From: Verrucomicrobiales bacterium
Lineage (GTDB): Bacteria; Verrucomicrobiota; Verrucomicrobiia; Verrucomicrobiales; DEV007
Assembly: GCA_029213065.1 (NCBI GenBank)
Contig: JARGPH010000008.1
Coordinates: 1 to 64,000 of the forward strand
Length of the DNA: 64,000 nucleotides
Direction: 5' to 3'
The number at the start of each line of letters is the position of its first letter. Within the stretch, counting starts at the first letter, position 1. Positions 17,199-25,825 of the stretch are shown piece by piece. A model generated the notes under the pieces. The model was not told where the DNA came from and ran no database searches. It was given only the letters and a program-made list of their open reading frames with translations. The position numbers and the translations under genes are program-made.

Positions 17199-18041
17199 TT
17201 ACAGACCAACGCGGCGGAAGAGCTCGTCGAGAGGTAGCTGCAGGCCGATGTAGAAGTCACCGAATTCACCGTATTTCACAGTCACTTCATCGAAGCGCAT
17301 TTGGTAAACGATTTCTTTGATGTCCTGCGTGTTGTGGGAAAAGAGTGTCACACCCCACTCCATTTCGTCGAGTCCGGTGGAACCGGTGATGAGCTGGCGG
17401 ATTTTTCCGGCCCATTGGCGACCGACACGGGCGTGTCCGCCCATCAGCTTGGCGCGATGCTCGTGCGTTTCGCCATACCAGTTGTGAACTTCGCCACGGC
17501 GTTTTGACATGGGGTAAAAGCAGAAAACCGGCCAGTCAGGCATGTTGGGATAGAGCCTGTCCTGATTGTATTTCGCGATGCGGCGGTTGAATTCAGCGAT
17601 CTTTTCTTTGAATTCGTCGCTCCCTTCTTCGATGCCCTCTTCGACGAGGTCTTTTCCGTAGGATTCCTCGCTCGTGGTGTATTCGCTGAGCTCCGTCATG
17701 CTGAGGTAGCTGTAGACGCAGGTGAGCACATCCGGCCCGAGAGCGCGGGTGATGCGCTTTTCAAAATCGTTCGCTTTGTGAAGGTCATCTGTCAGAAGCA
17801 TGAAAGCGAGGTCCGCTTTCGGCGAAACCACCGAAAACGTAAGGACCTGAGACGAATCGGTCGAGCGGATCTCCTGGATGAGCTCGGAAAGGTTCGTTTT
17901 TGCCTCCAGTTTCTCTTCGTCTGAAAAGAGCGACCACTGCGATTGCTCGATGTTGTAGAACAGGTGCATGACGTGCCATCCCTCGTAGGGGATCACCGTG
18001 TCAGAGTCAGTTTCCTGGGATTCAGTAGCGTGAGGATTCAT
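17199..18041 (-). CDS. hemQ: Coproheme decarboxylase HemQ (ChdC), chlorite dismutase family
   Basis: HemQ turns coproheme III into haem b by two peroxide-driven decarboxylations, the last step of the coproporphyrin-dependent haem pathway. The 280-residue protein has the family marks. They are YPMSKRRGEVHNWY, whose first Tyr is the catalytic tyrosine, MGGHARVGR with the proximal haem His, WGVTLFSHN, and YGEFGDFYIGL near the C-terminus. It lacks the distal Arg context of true chlorite dismutases as far as I can judge. It is divergent from the ferredoxin gene. A tandem repeat lies directly past its 3' end. Confidence 0.9.
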   Translation of the reverse strand: MNPHATESQETDSDTVIPYEGWHVMHLFYNIEQSQWSLFSDEEKLEAKTNLSELIQEIRSTDSSQVLTFSVVSPKADLAFMLLTDDLHKANDFEKRITRALGPDVLTCVYSYLSMTELSEYTTSEESYGKDLVEEGIEEGSDEFKEKIAEFNRRIAKYNQDRLYPNMPDWPVFCFYPMSKRRGEVHNWYGETHEHRAKLMGGHARVGRQWAGKIRQLITGSTGLDEMEWGVTLFSHNTQDIKEIVYQMRFDEVTVKYGEFGDFYIGLQLPLDELFRRVGL

Positions 18042-18178
18042 AGTAAAAGCTTACGTCGGATTTGAGGACAGGGACGTCCGGATTAACGTCTCACAACAAG
18101 CCGATGAAAACGGTTGCGTCCACCCAAAAGAAATCCTAGTTTTGGCCGCAATCATTTCTTTAGAAAGAAAAACCTGTC

Positions 18179-18418
18179 ATGGCAGAACTCGAAGACAAAT
18201 ACGAAGACAACGTTGATGGTGAATTCTACGTGGATGACCAGTGCATCGACTGTGATCTTTGCCGCGAAACGGCTCCTGATAATTTCACACGCAACGAAGA
18301 CGGTGGCTACTCATATGTGTATAAGCAGCCGACGACCGATGAAGAGCGTGCTCTCAGCGATGAGGCCATGGAAGGTTGCCCTGTAGAGGCAATCGGAAAT
18401 GACGGCAACGACGCCTGA
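18179..18418 (+). CDS. Single-cluster [4Fe-4S] ferredoxin
   Basis: A 79-residue acidic protein with CIDCDLCRETAPDNF and, 50 residues later, CPVEAI. The C-x2-C-x2-C plus distant C-P pattern holds one [4Fe-4S] cluster, as in the Fer4_13 type ferredoxins. It would carry electrons in the cytoplasm. The partner is not evident. It lies next to hemQ in divergent orientation and is followed by a terminator, so it is probably its own transcription unit. Confidence 0.9.
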   Translation: MAELEDKYEDNVDGEFYVDDQCIDCDLCRETAPDNFTRNEDGGYSYVYKQPTTDEERALSDEAMEGCPVEAIGNDGNDA

Positions 18419-18440
18419 GTCTGATCCGAAACAAATTTGA

Positions 18441-18476
18441 AAGGCGGTGGTCCGGAAACGGTCGCCGCTTTTTTTG
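18441..18476 (+). terminator. Terminator after the ferredoxin gene
   Basis: GCGG and CCGC, with further partial pairing inside, form a hairpin followed by a run of seven T, 22 bases past the ferredoxin stop codon. Confidence 0.7.
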
Positions 18477-18512
18477 TGGCGTTTTCGCGGAAAAATACGT
18501 AATCTGATCGTC

Positions 18513-18881
18513 ATGAGATATCGTCCCAAAAGATCCACCCGCGACCGTGCGCTTTCGGAGTTGCGGGGGTATTGGGAGCCTCAGGATGTCTCCAAATACG
18601 AGCGGGATATCGAAAGTGTCGTCGAGCTGACGATGAAAGGTCTCGGGCTCAAGGATCGTTTCAACGAAGAGCAGGTCTTCGACGCCTGGAACGACCTCGT
18701 AGACAACTTTGTCGCCCAGAACTCGAGACCGGTTGCCCTGACGCACAAAGTCCTGAGCATTCAGGTGCTCCATTCGACGGTGCATTACGAGCTCGAGCGC
18801 ATGAAAGGGCAGATTTTGAAGAAAATGCAGGACCAGTTCGGCGCCGAAAACATCCGCGAAGTGCGGTTCCGGTTGGGGTGA
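18513..18881 (+). CDS. dciA: DUF721 / DciA-like protein
   Basis: The 122-residue protein fits the DUF721 family, whose member DciA loads or activates the replicative helicase DnaB in bacteria that lack DnaC. It has a basic N-terminus (YRPKRSTRDRALSELRGYW), then VFDAWNDLVDNFVAQNSRPV and VLSIQVLHSTVHYELERMK. These match the family pattern of a W-x2-(I/L/V)-V segment followed by a KH-like strand and helix. I chose the ATG at 18513. The longer frame from 18447 overlaps the ferredoxin terminator. DciA function is inferred from the family. Confidence 0.75.
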   Translation: MRYRPKRSTRDRALSELRGYWEPQDVSKYERDIESVVELTMKGLGLKDRFNEEQVFDAWNDLVDNFVAQNSRPVALTHKVLSIQVLHSTVHYELERMKGQILKKMQDQFGAENIREVRFRLG

Positions 18882-18902
18882 AGAGGGTTGAGTCTCTCAT
18901 TC

Positions 18903-18933
18903 AACAGGGTTGGATCGATGGCGTGACCCTGTT
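18903..18933 (+). repeat. AACAGGGT hairpin with conserved loop, copy 1
   Basis: AACAGGGT and ACCCTGTT form an 8-bp stem around a 15-base loop that contains TCGATGGC. It lies 21 bases after the dciA-like stop. A second hairpin with almost the same stem and loop is at 40592-40622. There is only a short T-stretch after it, so a terminator role is possible but not shown. Confidence 0.6.
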
Positions 18934-19003
18934 TGTTCGAGTGCGGATGCGTTCGAAAAGCTTGTCATCTTCCGCCCATCGCGGTAAGTAGAAGACTCCA
19001 TTT

Positions 19004-19363
19004 ATGAGCGATTCCATTCACATCAAAGGCCTTCGACTTTCCACTCGTGTCGGTGTTCCCGAAGAGGAGCGGGCGACGGCTCAGAGCGTCGCGGTGAGTG
19101 CCTCAATCACGCTTTCGAAATCGTTCAAGGGCTTCGATGACTGCATCGAGCACACGATCGATTACTACCAGGTATCGCTCAAACTCCGCGAAGTCGCCGC
19201 AACCGGTGAACGAAAGCTCATTGAAACGCTCGCCGAGGATCTCGCCGCTGCTGTAGTCGAATTCGATGGTGTCTGCGCCGTTACCCTCGAAGTGGAAAAA
19301 TTTATCCTTCCCGATTGCGACAGTGTCAGCGTTGTCATCACCCGTGCGCGGGAGCACGTCTGA
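19004..19363 (+). CDS. folB: Dihydroneopterin aldolase
   Basis: FolB cleaves 7,8-dihydroneopterin to 6-hydroxymethyl-dihydropterin in folate synthesis. The 119-residue protein shows IHIKGLRLSTRVGVPEEER with the conserved pocket Glu, IEHTIDYYQVSLKL, ERKLIETLAEDLA and VEKFILPDCDSVSV with the catalytic Lys. Length is normal for the octameric enzyme. The dihydrofolate reductase of the same pathway is also in the window, at 46.5-47.0 kb, but not linked. The SOUL gene follows after 33 bases. Confidence 0.9.
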   Translation: MSDSIHIKGLRLSTRVGVPEEERATAQSVAVSASITLSKSFKGFDDCIEHTIDYYQVSLKLREVAATGERKLIETLAEDLAAAVVEFDGVCAVTLEVEKFILPDCDSVSVVITRAREHV

Positions 19364-19396
19364 TCCAATTCCCAGGTTCATGGCGTAACCCTTGCC

Positions 19397-19996
19397 ATGA
19401 AAACGAAACTTTCCCGCCGTAAAGGCCTCCTCTGGTTGGGCTTCACCCTGTTTTTGGTCGCTGGAACCGCGTTTGTGGTCACGAGTCGGGCGGGGTATGA
19501 AACGGCCTCCTACACCGTCGAGAAGAAGGACGGGAAGTTTGAAGTGAGGCTGTATTCGAAAGTGACGGTGGTGACGGCACCGATGAAAGGGGAGTCTCAG
19601 AACGGCAGCTTTGGAAAACTGTTTCAGTATATTTCGGGAAGCAACGAGGCCGATCAGAAGATCGCGATGACGACTCCGGTTTTTATGCCCGCTGACAGTT
19701 CCGGCACGACCAAAGAGATGCAGTTTGTGGTCCCGGGAGAGATTGCCAGGGAAGGCGCACCGACTCCGAAAGACAATTCGGTGAAACTCAAGAGCATGAC
19801 CGGAGGGAAGTATGCCGCACTCAGGTTTTCCGGTCGGAGCAATACGGCGGACCGGAAAAAGAAGCTCGCTGAGCTGAAAGCGCTCATCAAAGCCAACGGC
19901 CTCGCCGCTTCGGGATCGCCCGTCTTTGCCGGCTATGACCCGCCCTGGACGCCCGGTCCAATGCGTCGCAACGAAGTGCTCATGCGCGTTGAATAG
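19397..19996 (+). CDS. SOUL-family haem-binding protein
   Basis: The 199-residue protein has one N-terminal membrane anchor or uncleaved signal (GLLWLGFTLFLVAGTAFVV). A SOUL domain follows: YETASYTVEKKDGKFEVRLY, QKIAMTTPVFM and a C-terminal WTPGPMRRNEVLM. SOUL/HBP proteins bind haem or other tetrapyrroles loosely, and the bacterial roles are poorly known. Placement close to hemQ is suggestive, but the genes are not co-oriented. It would sit on the outer face of the inner membrane. Confidence 0.87.
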   Translation: MKTKLSRRKGLLWLGFTLFLVAGTAFVVTSRAGYETASYTVEKKDGKFEVRLYSKVTVVTAPMKGESQNGSFGKLFQYISGSNEADQKIAMTTPVFMPADSSGTTKEMQFVVPGEIAREGAPTPKDNSVKLKSMTGGKYAALRFSGRSNTADRKKKLAELKALIKANGLAASGSPVFAGYDPPWTPGPMRRNEVLMRVE

Positions 19997-20009
19997 ACCG
20001 ACTCTCGAA

Positions 20010-20131
20010 AGTAGAGGAACGAAACTCGTTCCCACCCACCGGGCGTTCGAGAGAGTATTGAGGGAATTTAGATCGCCTGATTGGAAGGGGTTCTCCTTCC
20101 TCTACAGTAGAGGAACGAAAATCGTTCCCAC
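20010..20131. repeat. Pair of 26-base direct repeats with inner dyad
   Basis: Two 26-base copies, at 20010-20035 and 20106-20131, differ by a single base. Each contains GGAACGA and TCGTTCC around a 3-base loop, so each can fold into a 7-bp hairpin. They lie in the 224-base gap before the cytochrome/DUF1549 gene. They may be a regulatory pair or a small mobile repeat. Nothing else is visible in the gap. Confidence 0.65.
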
Positions 20132-20220
20132 TTCGCAGGATTCCGCGACCGGGTATAACGGGTATACGCCCCCGATCCGTTCTCGTCTCTTTTCATTATT
20201 TCCTGAAGACTCATAGCTGG

Positions 20221-23070
20221 ATGAATTTTCCGGCACAGCAAGGTAGTAGAAACATCGCGGGGGTATCTTTGATCACCGCTCTGTTTCTTTTCCCGGGCGC
20301 TTTTGCCGAAGGCGTCGATTTCGAGAAAGAGATCAAACCCTTCCTCGAAAAGAAATGCCTTGGCTGCCACAATCCTAACATCGCCAAAGGTGACGTCATT
20401 CTCGCCGGAGCCGGACACGTCTTCGCAGAAGGCAGTGAACTGATTGTTCGCGGCGATGCTTTAAAAAGTGATCTCTATCTCGTCGCCACTCCGGCTGAGC
20501 CCGGGGAAATTCCCGAAATGCCCGAAGAGGGCGATGCGCTAACGGACGCCGAAGCCGCTTTGCTGAAAACATGGATTGACGAAGGCGCGGTGTGGCCTGA
20601 CGAGCTCGTCCTTCACGAGGCGTCGAAGTCAGACAAATCCTGGTGGGCCTATCAACCGCTGAGTGATTCACCGCACCAATCGATCGATGCGTTCATTGAG
20701 GCGGGTTTGAGGAAGGAAGGCCTCGCGATGAATCCTCCTGCGGATCGCCGCGTCCTCATTCGCCGGGCGACCTACGATCTCACCGGATTGCCTCCAACGC
20801 AGGAGGATGTGACAGCGTTCGTCAATGATTCCGATCCTGACGCGTATCCCAAACTGATCGACCGGCTTCTCGCGTCACCCCGCTATGGCGAGCGCTGGGG
20901 GCGGCATTGGCTCGATGTCGTTCGCTTCGGTGAGAGCAAGGGGTACGAGCGAAATGTCATCATCGACAACGCGTGGCCGTTTCGGGATTACGTGATCGAT
21001 TCGATTAACGACGACAAGCCGTTTGATCAATTCATCCGCGAGCATGTCGCCGGCGATGTTTTCGGCGCGGGCGATCCGGAGGTTGAGATCGGGAGCGCTT
21101 TTCTCGTAGGTGGTCCTTACGATGATGTCGGAAATAAGGATGTCGTTGCCGCTGCTCAGATTCGGGCGAACACGCTGGATGAAATTATCAGTGCGACGGG
21201 GGAGGCCTTTCTGGGGATGACGATTGGCTGTGCCCGTTGTCATGATCACAAATTCGATCCTATTTCTCATCGCGATTATTACAGCCTGTATGCGACTTTT
21301 TCCGGAGTGCGGCACAACTCACGCCCGCTTGCCTCCCCTGAAGCAACCGCGGCACGGGAGGCTGCCTTAAAACCGCTCAATGCAGAGAAGGTCTCGCTCG
21401 CGGCAACGCTGAAAAAGCTCGAAGGCCAACTGAACAAGAGAGTGCGAAGCAAGCTCCCTGACTATGAGAAGCGGTGGGTCCGACCCAAGGTCAGCCGCAC
21501 CCTTACTGAGGAAACGTTTGCTCCTGTCAGGGCCCGGTTTGTTCGTCTCGTCAGTGAAGCACTCGATACCAATCCGAACAATGCAGCCGGTTTTCGAATC
21601 GATGAGTTCGAGATTTTCTCCAGCGGTGAGAACCCCCGCAATGTGGCTCTGCTAAGCAATGGCGCCACGGCGACAGGGGCGGCGAGATCGATCGAAGACT
21701 TTCCGGGTGCCTACGGACCGCAACTCGCGATTGATGGAAAGTTAGGGGCTCGGTTTGTCTCCACAGGAACCGATTTGACGATCGAATTGCCCGAAGTCAC
21801 CGAAATTGATCGTGTCGTATTTTCGAGCGGGCGGAATGAGGAGACTTTCGTTCATGGGAAATTCGCCTTTGTTGCCGACTATCGAATCGAAGTTTCGGAT
21901 GATGGCAAAAAGTGGCGGGAGGTGGCTCACGGCCGAGATCGGAAGCCCGTCAGCGCCTCTCACGAGATGGTGCGTTTGCGCAGGGGAGAGGCGACGAGGG
22001 AGGAGACCGATGCGATTCAACTGGCAAAATCAAATCTCGCTGCGGTCGATCGGAAGATTGCCGCGGTGCCGGCGCTGCCGAGCGTCTGGCTGGGAACGCG
22101 GAGCAAGGCGGACGCGAAAGGTCCGTTCCACATCTTTCTCGGAGGCAGTCCGCAGAAGAAGGGGGAGCGAGTTGTCGCTGCGAGTCTTTCCACCCTGAGT
22201 GAAGTGGCACCGCTTTACGAATTGGCTCCCGAAGCCGATGAAGCGGCTCGAAGAAGCGCCCTTGCCGACTGGATCGTGGATGAAAAGAACCCGCTTTCCC
22301 TCCGGGTGCTTGCGAACCGGATATGGCACTACCATTTCGGAACCGGCATCGTCGAGACGCCTAACGACTTCGGCTACATGGGAGGAAGACCAAGTCATCC
22401 CGAGCTGCTCGATTTTCTCGCGAGGCGATTGCAGGAAAATGGTTGGAAGCTGAAGCCGATGCACCGGGAGGTGATGCTCTCGAAGGCATATCAGCAGTCG
22501 TCTACCTGGAATGATGCAGCCGGCAAGGTGGATGGAGAGAGTCGGTTGCTGTGGCGGTTTCCTCCGCGACGTCTCTCGGCTGAGGAAATACGCGATACCG
22601 TTTTGGCGGTGTCAGGGCAGCTTGATTTGAAAATGGGAGGGCCCGGATTTCGACTCTACAAATTCATGCAGGATAACGTCTGCACCTACGAGCCTCTCGA
22701 TGAACACGGTCCTGAAACCTACCGCCGTGCGGTCTATCATCAGAATGCGAGAGCTTCAGTGGTGGATCTCATGACGGAGTTTGATCAGGCTGATTGTTCG
22801 TTCTCAACACCGAAGCGATCCGAAACGACAACCCCGCTTCAGGCGCTCACTTTGTTGAATCATCAGTTCACGATGGATATGGCGAAGGGATTGGCTGCGG
22901 CGATCGGCAAACGTGGCGGGAATCCCGTAACGAGCGCGTTCGAGTTGGCTTACCAAAGAGCTCCTGCCGCCGAGGAGTTGGCACAGTCGGAAAAGGTGAT
23001 CAACGAACATGGTATCGAGGCCTTTTGCCGCGCGCTCCTGAATTCAAGCGAACTGATTTATCTGGACTGA
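20221..23070 (+). CDS. Planctomycete-type cytochrome c / DUF1549 / DUF1553 protein
   Basis: The 949-residue protein has a signal peptide (residues 1-29), then a PSCyt1 domain with the haem motif CLGCH near residue 48. DUF1549 follows (IRRATYDLTGLPPTQEDV, SPRYGERWGRHWLDVVRF), with a second pair, CARCHDHKFDP, near residue 340. A middle insert (about residues 430-590) has discoidin-like strands. DUF1553 fills the C-terminal third (LANRIWHYHFGTGIV, SEEIRD-type helix, SFSTPKRSETTTPLQAL). These proteins are abundant in PVC bacteria next to DUF1501 genes, as here, and are linked by context to sulfated polysaccharide use. Their reaction is not known. The DUF1501 gene starts 15 bases later. Confidence 0.9.
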   Translation: MNFPAQQGSRNIAGVSLITALFLFPGAFAEGVDFEKEIKPFLEKKCLGCHNPNIAKGDVILAGAGHVFAEGSELIVRGDALKSDLYLVATPAEPGEIPEMPEEGDALTDAEAALLKTWIDEGAVWPDELVLHEASKSDKSWWAYQPLSDSPHQSIDAFIEAGLRKEGLAMNPPADRRVLIRRATYDLTGLPPTQEDVTAFVNDSDPDAYPKLIDRLLASPRYGERWGRHWLDVVRFGESKGYERNVIIDNAWPFRDYVIDSINDDKPFDQFIREHVAGDVFGAGDPEVEIGSAFLVGGPYDDVGNKDVVAAAQIRANTLDEIISATGEAFLGMTIGCARCHDHKFDPISHRDYYSLYATFSGVRHNSRPLASPEATAAREAALKPLNAEKVSLAATLKKLEGQLNKRVRSKLPDYEKRWVRPKVSRTLTEETFAPVRARFVRLVSEALDTNPNNAAGFRIDEFEIFSSGENPRNVALLSNGATATGAARSIEDFPGAYGPQLAIDGKLGARFVSTGTDLTIELPEVTEIDRVVFSSGRNEETFVHGKFAFVADYRIEVSDDGKKWREVAHGRDRKPVSASHEMVRLRRGEATREETDAIQLAKSNLAAVDRKIAAVPALPSVWLGTRSKADAKGPFHIFLGGSPQKKGERVVAASLSTLSEVAPLYELAPEADEAARRSALADWIVDEKNPLSLRVLANRIWHYHFGTGIVETPNDFGYMGGRPSHPELLDFLARRLQENGWKLKPMHREVMLSKAYQQSSTWNDAAGKVDGESRLLWRFPPRRLSAEEIRDTVLAVSGQLDLKMGGPGFRLYKFMQDNVCTYEPLDEHGPETYRRAVYHQNARASVVDLMTEFDQADCSFSTPKRSETTTPLQALTLLNHQFTMDMAKGLAAAIGKRGGNPVTSAFELAYQRAPAAEELAQSEKVINEHGIEAFCRALLNSSELIYLD

Positions 23071-23084
23071 AGAATCTCACCAAT

Positions 23085-24530
23085 ATGAATTCACCACTGG
23101 ACCTTACCCGCCGTCGATTTTTTGGAGATGTCTCGACCGGACTCATGGGCGCAGGGCTGATCCAGTTGCTCGGGGGTGAGTATGTTTCCGCTGCGGGTGA
23201 TCTCACCGTGAAGTGGTCGCCGGGATCGGGGAAGCCTCATTTTCCCGCGAAGGCCAAGCGCGTCCTTCAGATTTTTTGTCCCGGCGCGGCATCGCACATG
23301 GATTTGTGGGAGCACAAACCGATGCTCGAAAAGATGGATGGAAAGCCACTTCCGGGTGAAGAGAACATGGTTTCTTTCCAGGGGAAGAACGGTCCCTTGA
23401 TGCGAAGTCCCTGGGCGTTTCAGCCCGCTGGTGAGAGTGGTAAAATGTTTTCATCGATGCTCCCTCATATGGCGCAGCACGTCGACGATATCGCCTTTTT
23501 CCATGGCATGACCTCGAAGACGAATACGCACGGACCGGGCTGCGTCTTTGTGAACACGGGGCATGCGACGGAGGGGTTTCCCAGCGCAGGAGCGTGGACG
23601 AGTTACGCGCTCGGCAGCCTGACCGACAATCTTCCGACTTATGTCGCACTGCCCGATGTTCGAGGTGAGCCACCGAATGGGAAGGCGAACTGGAGCAACG
23701 GATTCCTTCCGGCGAGACATCAGGCCATCGTCATGGCGGCGCATCAGCCGATTCGAAATCTGGAGCGACCGGAGGGCGTCAGTGCCGCCGAGGAGAGGGG
23801 AACGCGCGGACTGCTCGATTTTTTCAATCGTCGTCACGCTTCAATGCGGCCGGAAGAGACCGAGCTGCAGGCCCGTATCAGTGCCTACGAACTGGCTGCG
23901 AAGATGCAGATGTCTGCTCCTGAGGTGAGCAATTTTGCGAGCGAGCCGAAGCATATCCATCAGCTCTATGGAACGGACTCTAACAATGAACTGAAAGCGG
24001 CCTACGCGCGGAATTGCCTTCTTTCGCGGCGGCTTCTCGAGCGGGGCGTTCGCTATGTGAATCTCTACTGTGCCTCGCGGGCGAGTGGCGTTGACGGGCT
24101 CTTGAACTGGGATGCTCACAAAACACTTAAACACGATTATGAGCGGCACTGTCCGGTCTTTGATCAGCCGACCGCTGCTTTGCTCACTGACCTGAAGCAG
24201 CGGGGAATGCTCGATGATACTCTCATTCTCTGGACAACGGAGTTCGGTCGTATGCCGACTCGACAGGAGGGAACGGCAGGACGGGATCACAATCCCGACG
24301 GGTTCACGCTCTGGATGATGGGCGCGGGAGTTAAAGGGGGCACGAGTTACGGTGCGACCGATGATTTCGGCCGGAGAGCGGAGCGCAATCCGACTTCGGT
24401 TTGGGAGTATTATTCAACTGTGCTGCACCTCCTCGGGCTCGACTATGAAAAGCTCAGTTGGTATCACAACGGGCTCGATAGACGCCTCACAGACGTACAC
24501 GGAAAAGTGATTCGTCAGGTCCTCGCCTGA
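23085..24530 (+). CDS. DUF1501 protein with Tat signal
   Basis: The protein (481 residues from the ATG at 23085) starts with a twin-arginine signal, LTRRRFFGDVSTGLMGAG. The DUF1501 body is related to the alkaline phosphatase/sulfatase superfamily: FCPGAASHMDLWEHKP, NTHGPGCVFVNTGH, and near the end ILWTTEFGRMPTRQEGTAGR and RDHNPDGFTLWMMGAG. It follows the DUF1549/DUF1553 gene by 15 bases and is surely co-transcribed. Export in folded form suggests a metal cofactor. The substrate is unknown. I rejected the longer frame from 22794, which lies within the upstream gene. Confidence 0.9.
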   Translation: MNSPLDLTRRRFFGDVSTGLMGAGLIQLLGGEYVSAAGDLTVKWSPGSGKPHFPAKAKRVLQIFCPGAASHMDLWEHKPMLEKMDGKPLPGEENMVSFQGKNGPLMRSPWAFQPAGESGKMFSSMLPHMAQHVDDIAFFHGMTSKTNTHGPGCVFVNTGHATEGFPSAGAWTSYALGSLTDNLPTYVALPDVRGEPPNGKANWSNGFLPARHQAIVMAAHQPIRNLERPEGVSAAEERGTRGLLDFFNRRHASMRPEETELQARISAYELAAKMQMSAPEVSNFASEPKHIHQLYGTDSNNELKAAYARNCLLSRRLLERGVRYVNLYCASRASGVDGLLNWDAHKTLKHDYERHCPVFDQPTAALLTDLKQRGMLDDTLILWTTEFGRMPTRQEGTAGRDHNPDGFTLWMMGAGVKGGTSYGATDDFGRRAERNPTSVWEYYSTVLHLLGLDYEKLSWYHNGLDRRLTDVHGKVIRQVLA

Positions 24531-24579
24531 CACCTCAACCGATAGAGTGGTCCCGACCGGTGAGGCAGGCGCGCCGGCA

Positions 24580-25671
24580 TCAGCGGGGCGGAGGTCCGCC
24601 TTTACCGCCTTTGCTGAAAGGAGGAGGGCCGTCACCGGGGGGGCGTCGGTCATCATCCCTGCGTGGAGGTCGCTCGTTACCACCGGGGCCCCCGGCTCCT
24701 TTTTCCACCAGTGTTTCAGGGGTTCCTTTGAAGGCCCGGGGGATGACGGGCCAGTCGCTCGTCATGAAGTAGGCATAGGTGCCGTCGGGAAATTCGGGTG
24801 TGACGCAGAACCTCCCGTTGCATTCGTCGAGATCGCCGGAGCCCGGCACGTATTCGTAGTCCTGAACAAAAGCGCCGTCGTATGCGCCGCCGGGACCTTC
24901 GGGGTTGGCGGGGCGATTTCCTGCTTTTAAGGCGTAGCTGGTTTTCAGTTCAACCGCTTCGCCCGCGGCGACGGTGGGATCGCTGTAGCCGAACATGGCG
25001 TAGATTGGAAAGCCATCGGCGGCCCATCCGATCATGGGTGAGTGCTCTCCTTTCGTAAATCCGAGGCGGCGCATCAGGCCGGTGGGAATGCCGTGGTAGT
25101 GATACATTCCGGTGGGCTGCACGTGGGCGTAGTTGGTGTCGAGACCGAGTCCGACGGCTCCTCCGAGGGCTTCGTAGTTCCAGTTTTTCTCCCGATCACC
25201 CATCCAGAATTCAGCGGTGTCGGGTTGGATGATGACTCCATCGAGGGTGATTCCAAATTGCATTGGACGAGGCGCCGGTTGTCCCGGTTCGGAATGAAGA
25301 AAAGTGATCTCCGGCGCAGGCTCGGGATTGGCGGGAAGTTCGATGTCGTAGCCCTGCCCGGTGATCTCGTGCGGATTTCCCTTGTTGGGAAAGCGCGCGA
25401 CTTTGTGATCGGGAATTCCATTCGCTTCGATCGTAACAGAGTCATCATCTTTCGTCACTTCGACTTCAGATTTTGCGGGTGGTCGACGATTGGCTTCAAC
25501 GAGGTCGATCTCTTTTGCTTCTGTCGCGGTATGTTCGCGGGAGGGAGGTCTGCCTTCACCGGGGCCGCCTTGACCTCCTCCGCGGGGCGGTGGGCCGGGG
25601 GGACGCTGCGCGAGGCAGGCGCTGGTGGAAAGTAGAAGGAGGAGAGAAAGCAGCGTCGGGAAAAGTTTCAT
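24580..25671 (-). CDS. Secreted YHYH-domain protein
   Basis: The 363-residue protein has a signal peptide (LFPTLLSLLLLLSTSACLA) and a Pro/Gly-rich low-complexity stretch at each end. The central domain carries the eponymous motif in GMYHYHGIPTGLM, plus GWAADGFPIYAMFGY and CNGRFCVTPEFPDGTYAY. YHYH proteins are secreted, probably metal-binding, and of unknown function. They are common in marine and PVC bacteria. It is convergent with the DUF1501 gene. Confidence 0.85.
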   Translation of the reverse strand: MKLFPTLLSLLLLLSTSACLAQRPPGPPPRGGGQGGPGEGRPPSREHTATEAKEIDLVEANRRPPAKSEVEVTKDDDSVTIEANGIPDHKVARFPNKGNPHEITGQGYDIELPANPEPAPEITFLHSEPGQPAPRPMQFGITLDGVIIQPDTAEFWMGDREKNWNYEALGGAVGLGLDTNYAHVQPTGMYHYHGIPTGLMRRLGFTKGEHSPMIGWAADGFPIYAMFGYSDPTVAAGEAVELKTSYALKAGNRPANPEGPGGAYDGAFVQDYEYVPGSGDLDECNGRFCVTPEFPDGTYAYFMTSDWPVIPRAFKGTPETLVEKGAGGPGGNERPPRRDDDRRPPGDGPPPFSKGGKGGPPPR

Positions 25672-25825
25672 GCGTCAAAATGGACTGGAATGATAGCGGG
25701 AAAGTGAACGGTATTATTACAGTTTGTTCATTTTTGATCCCCGGGTCAAATTCTCGGTCTCCTTTGTCGCGATACTTCCCAATCGTCTCTTTGGGTGCTA
25801 GGTTCCTTAGATTTATTAACCTCTA

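Noticed and set aside
16951-17253. A small gene encoded by the tandem repeat
   Set aside because: The frame exists only because the unit has few stops. It has no start signal, and the residues are Arg/Gly/Ser-biased as expected from GC-rich repeat DNA.
22794-23084. Longer N-terminus for the DUF1501 protein
   Set aside because: The extra 97 residues overlap the upstream gene in another frame, and the Tat signal right after the ATG at 23085 marks the real start.
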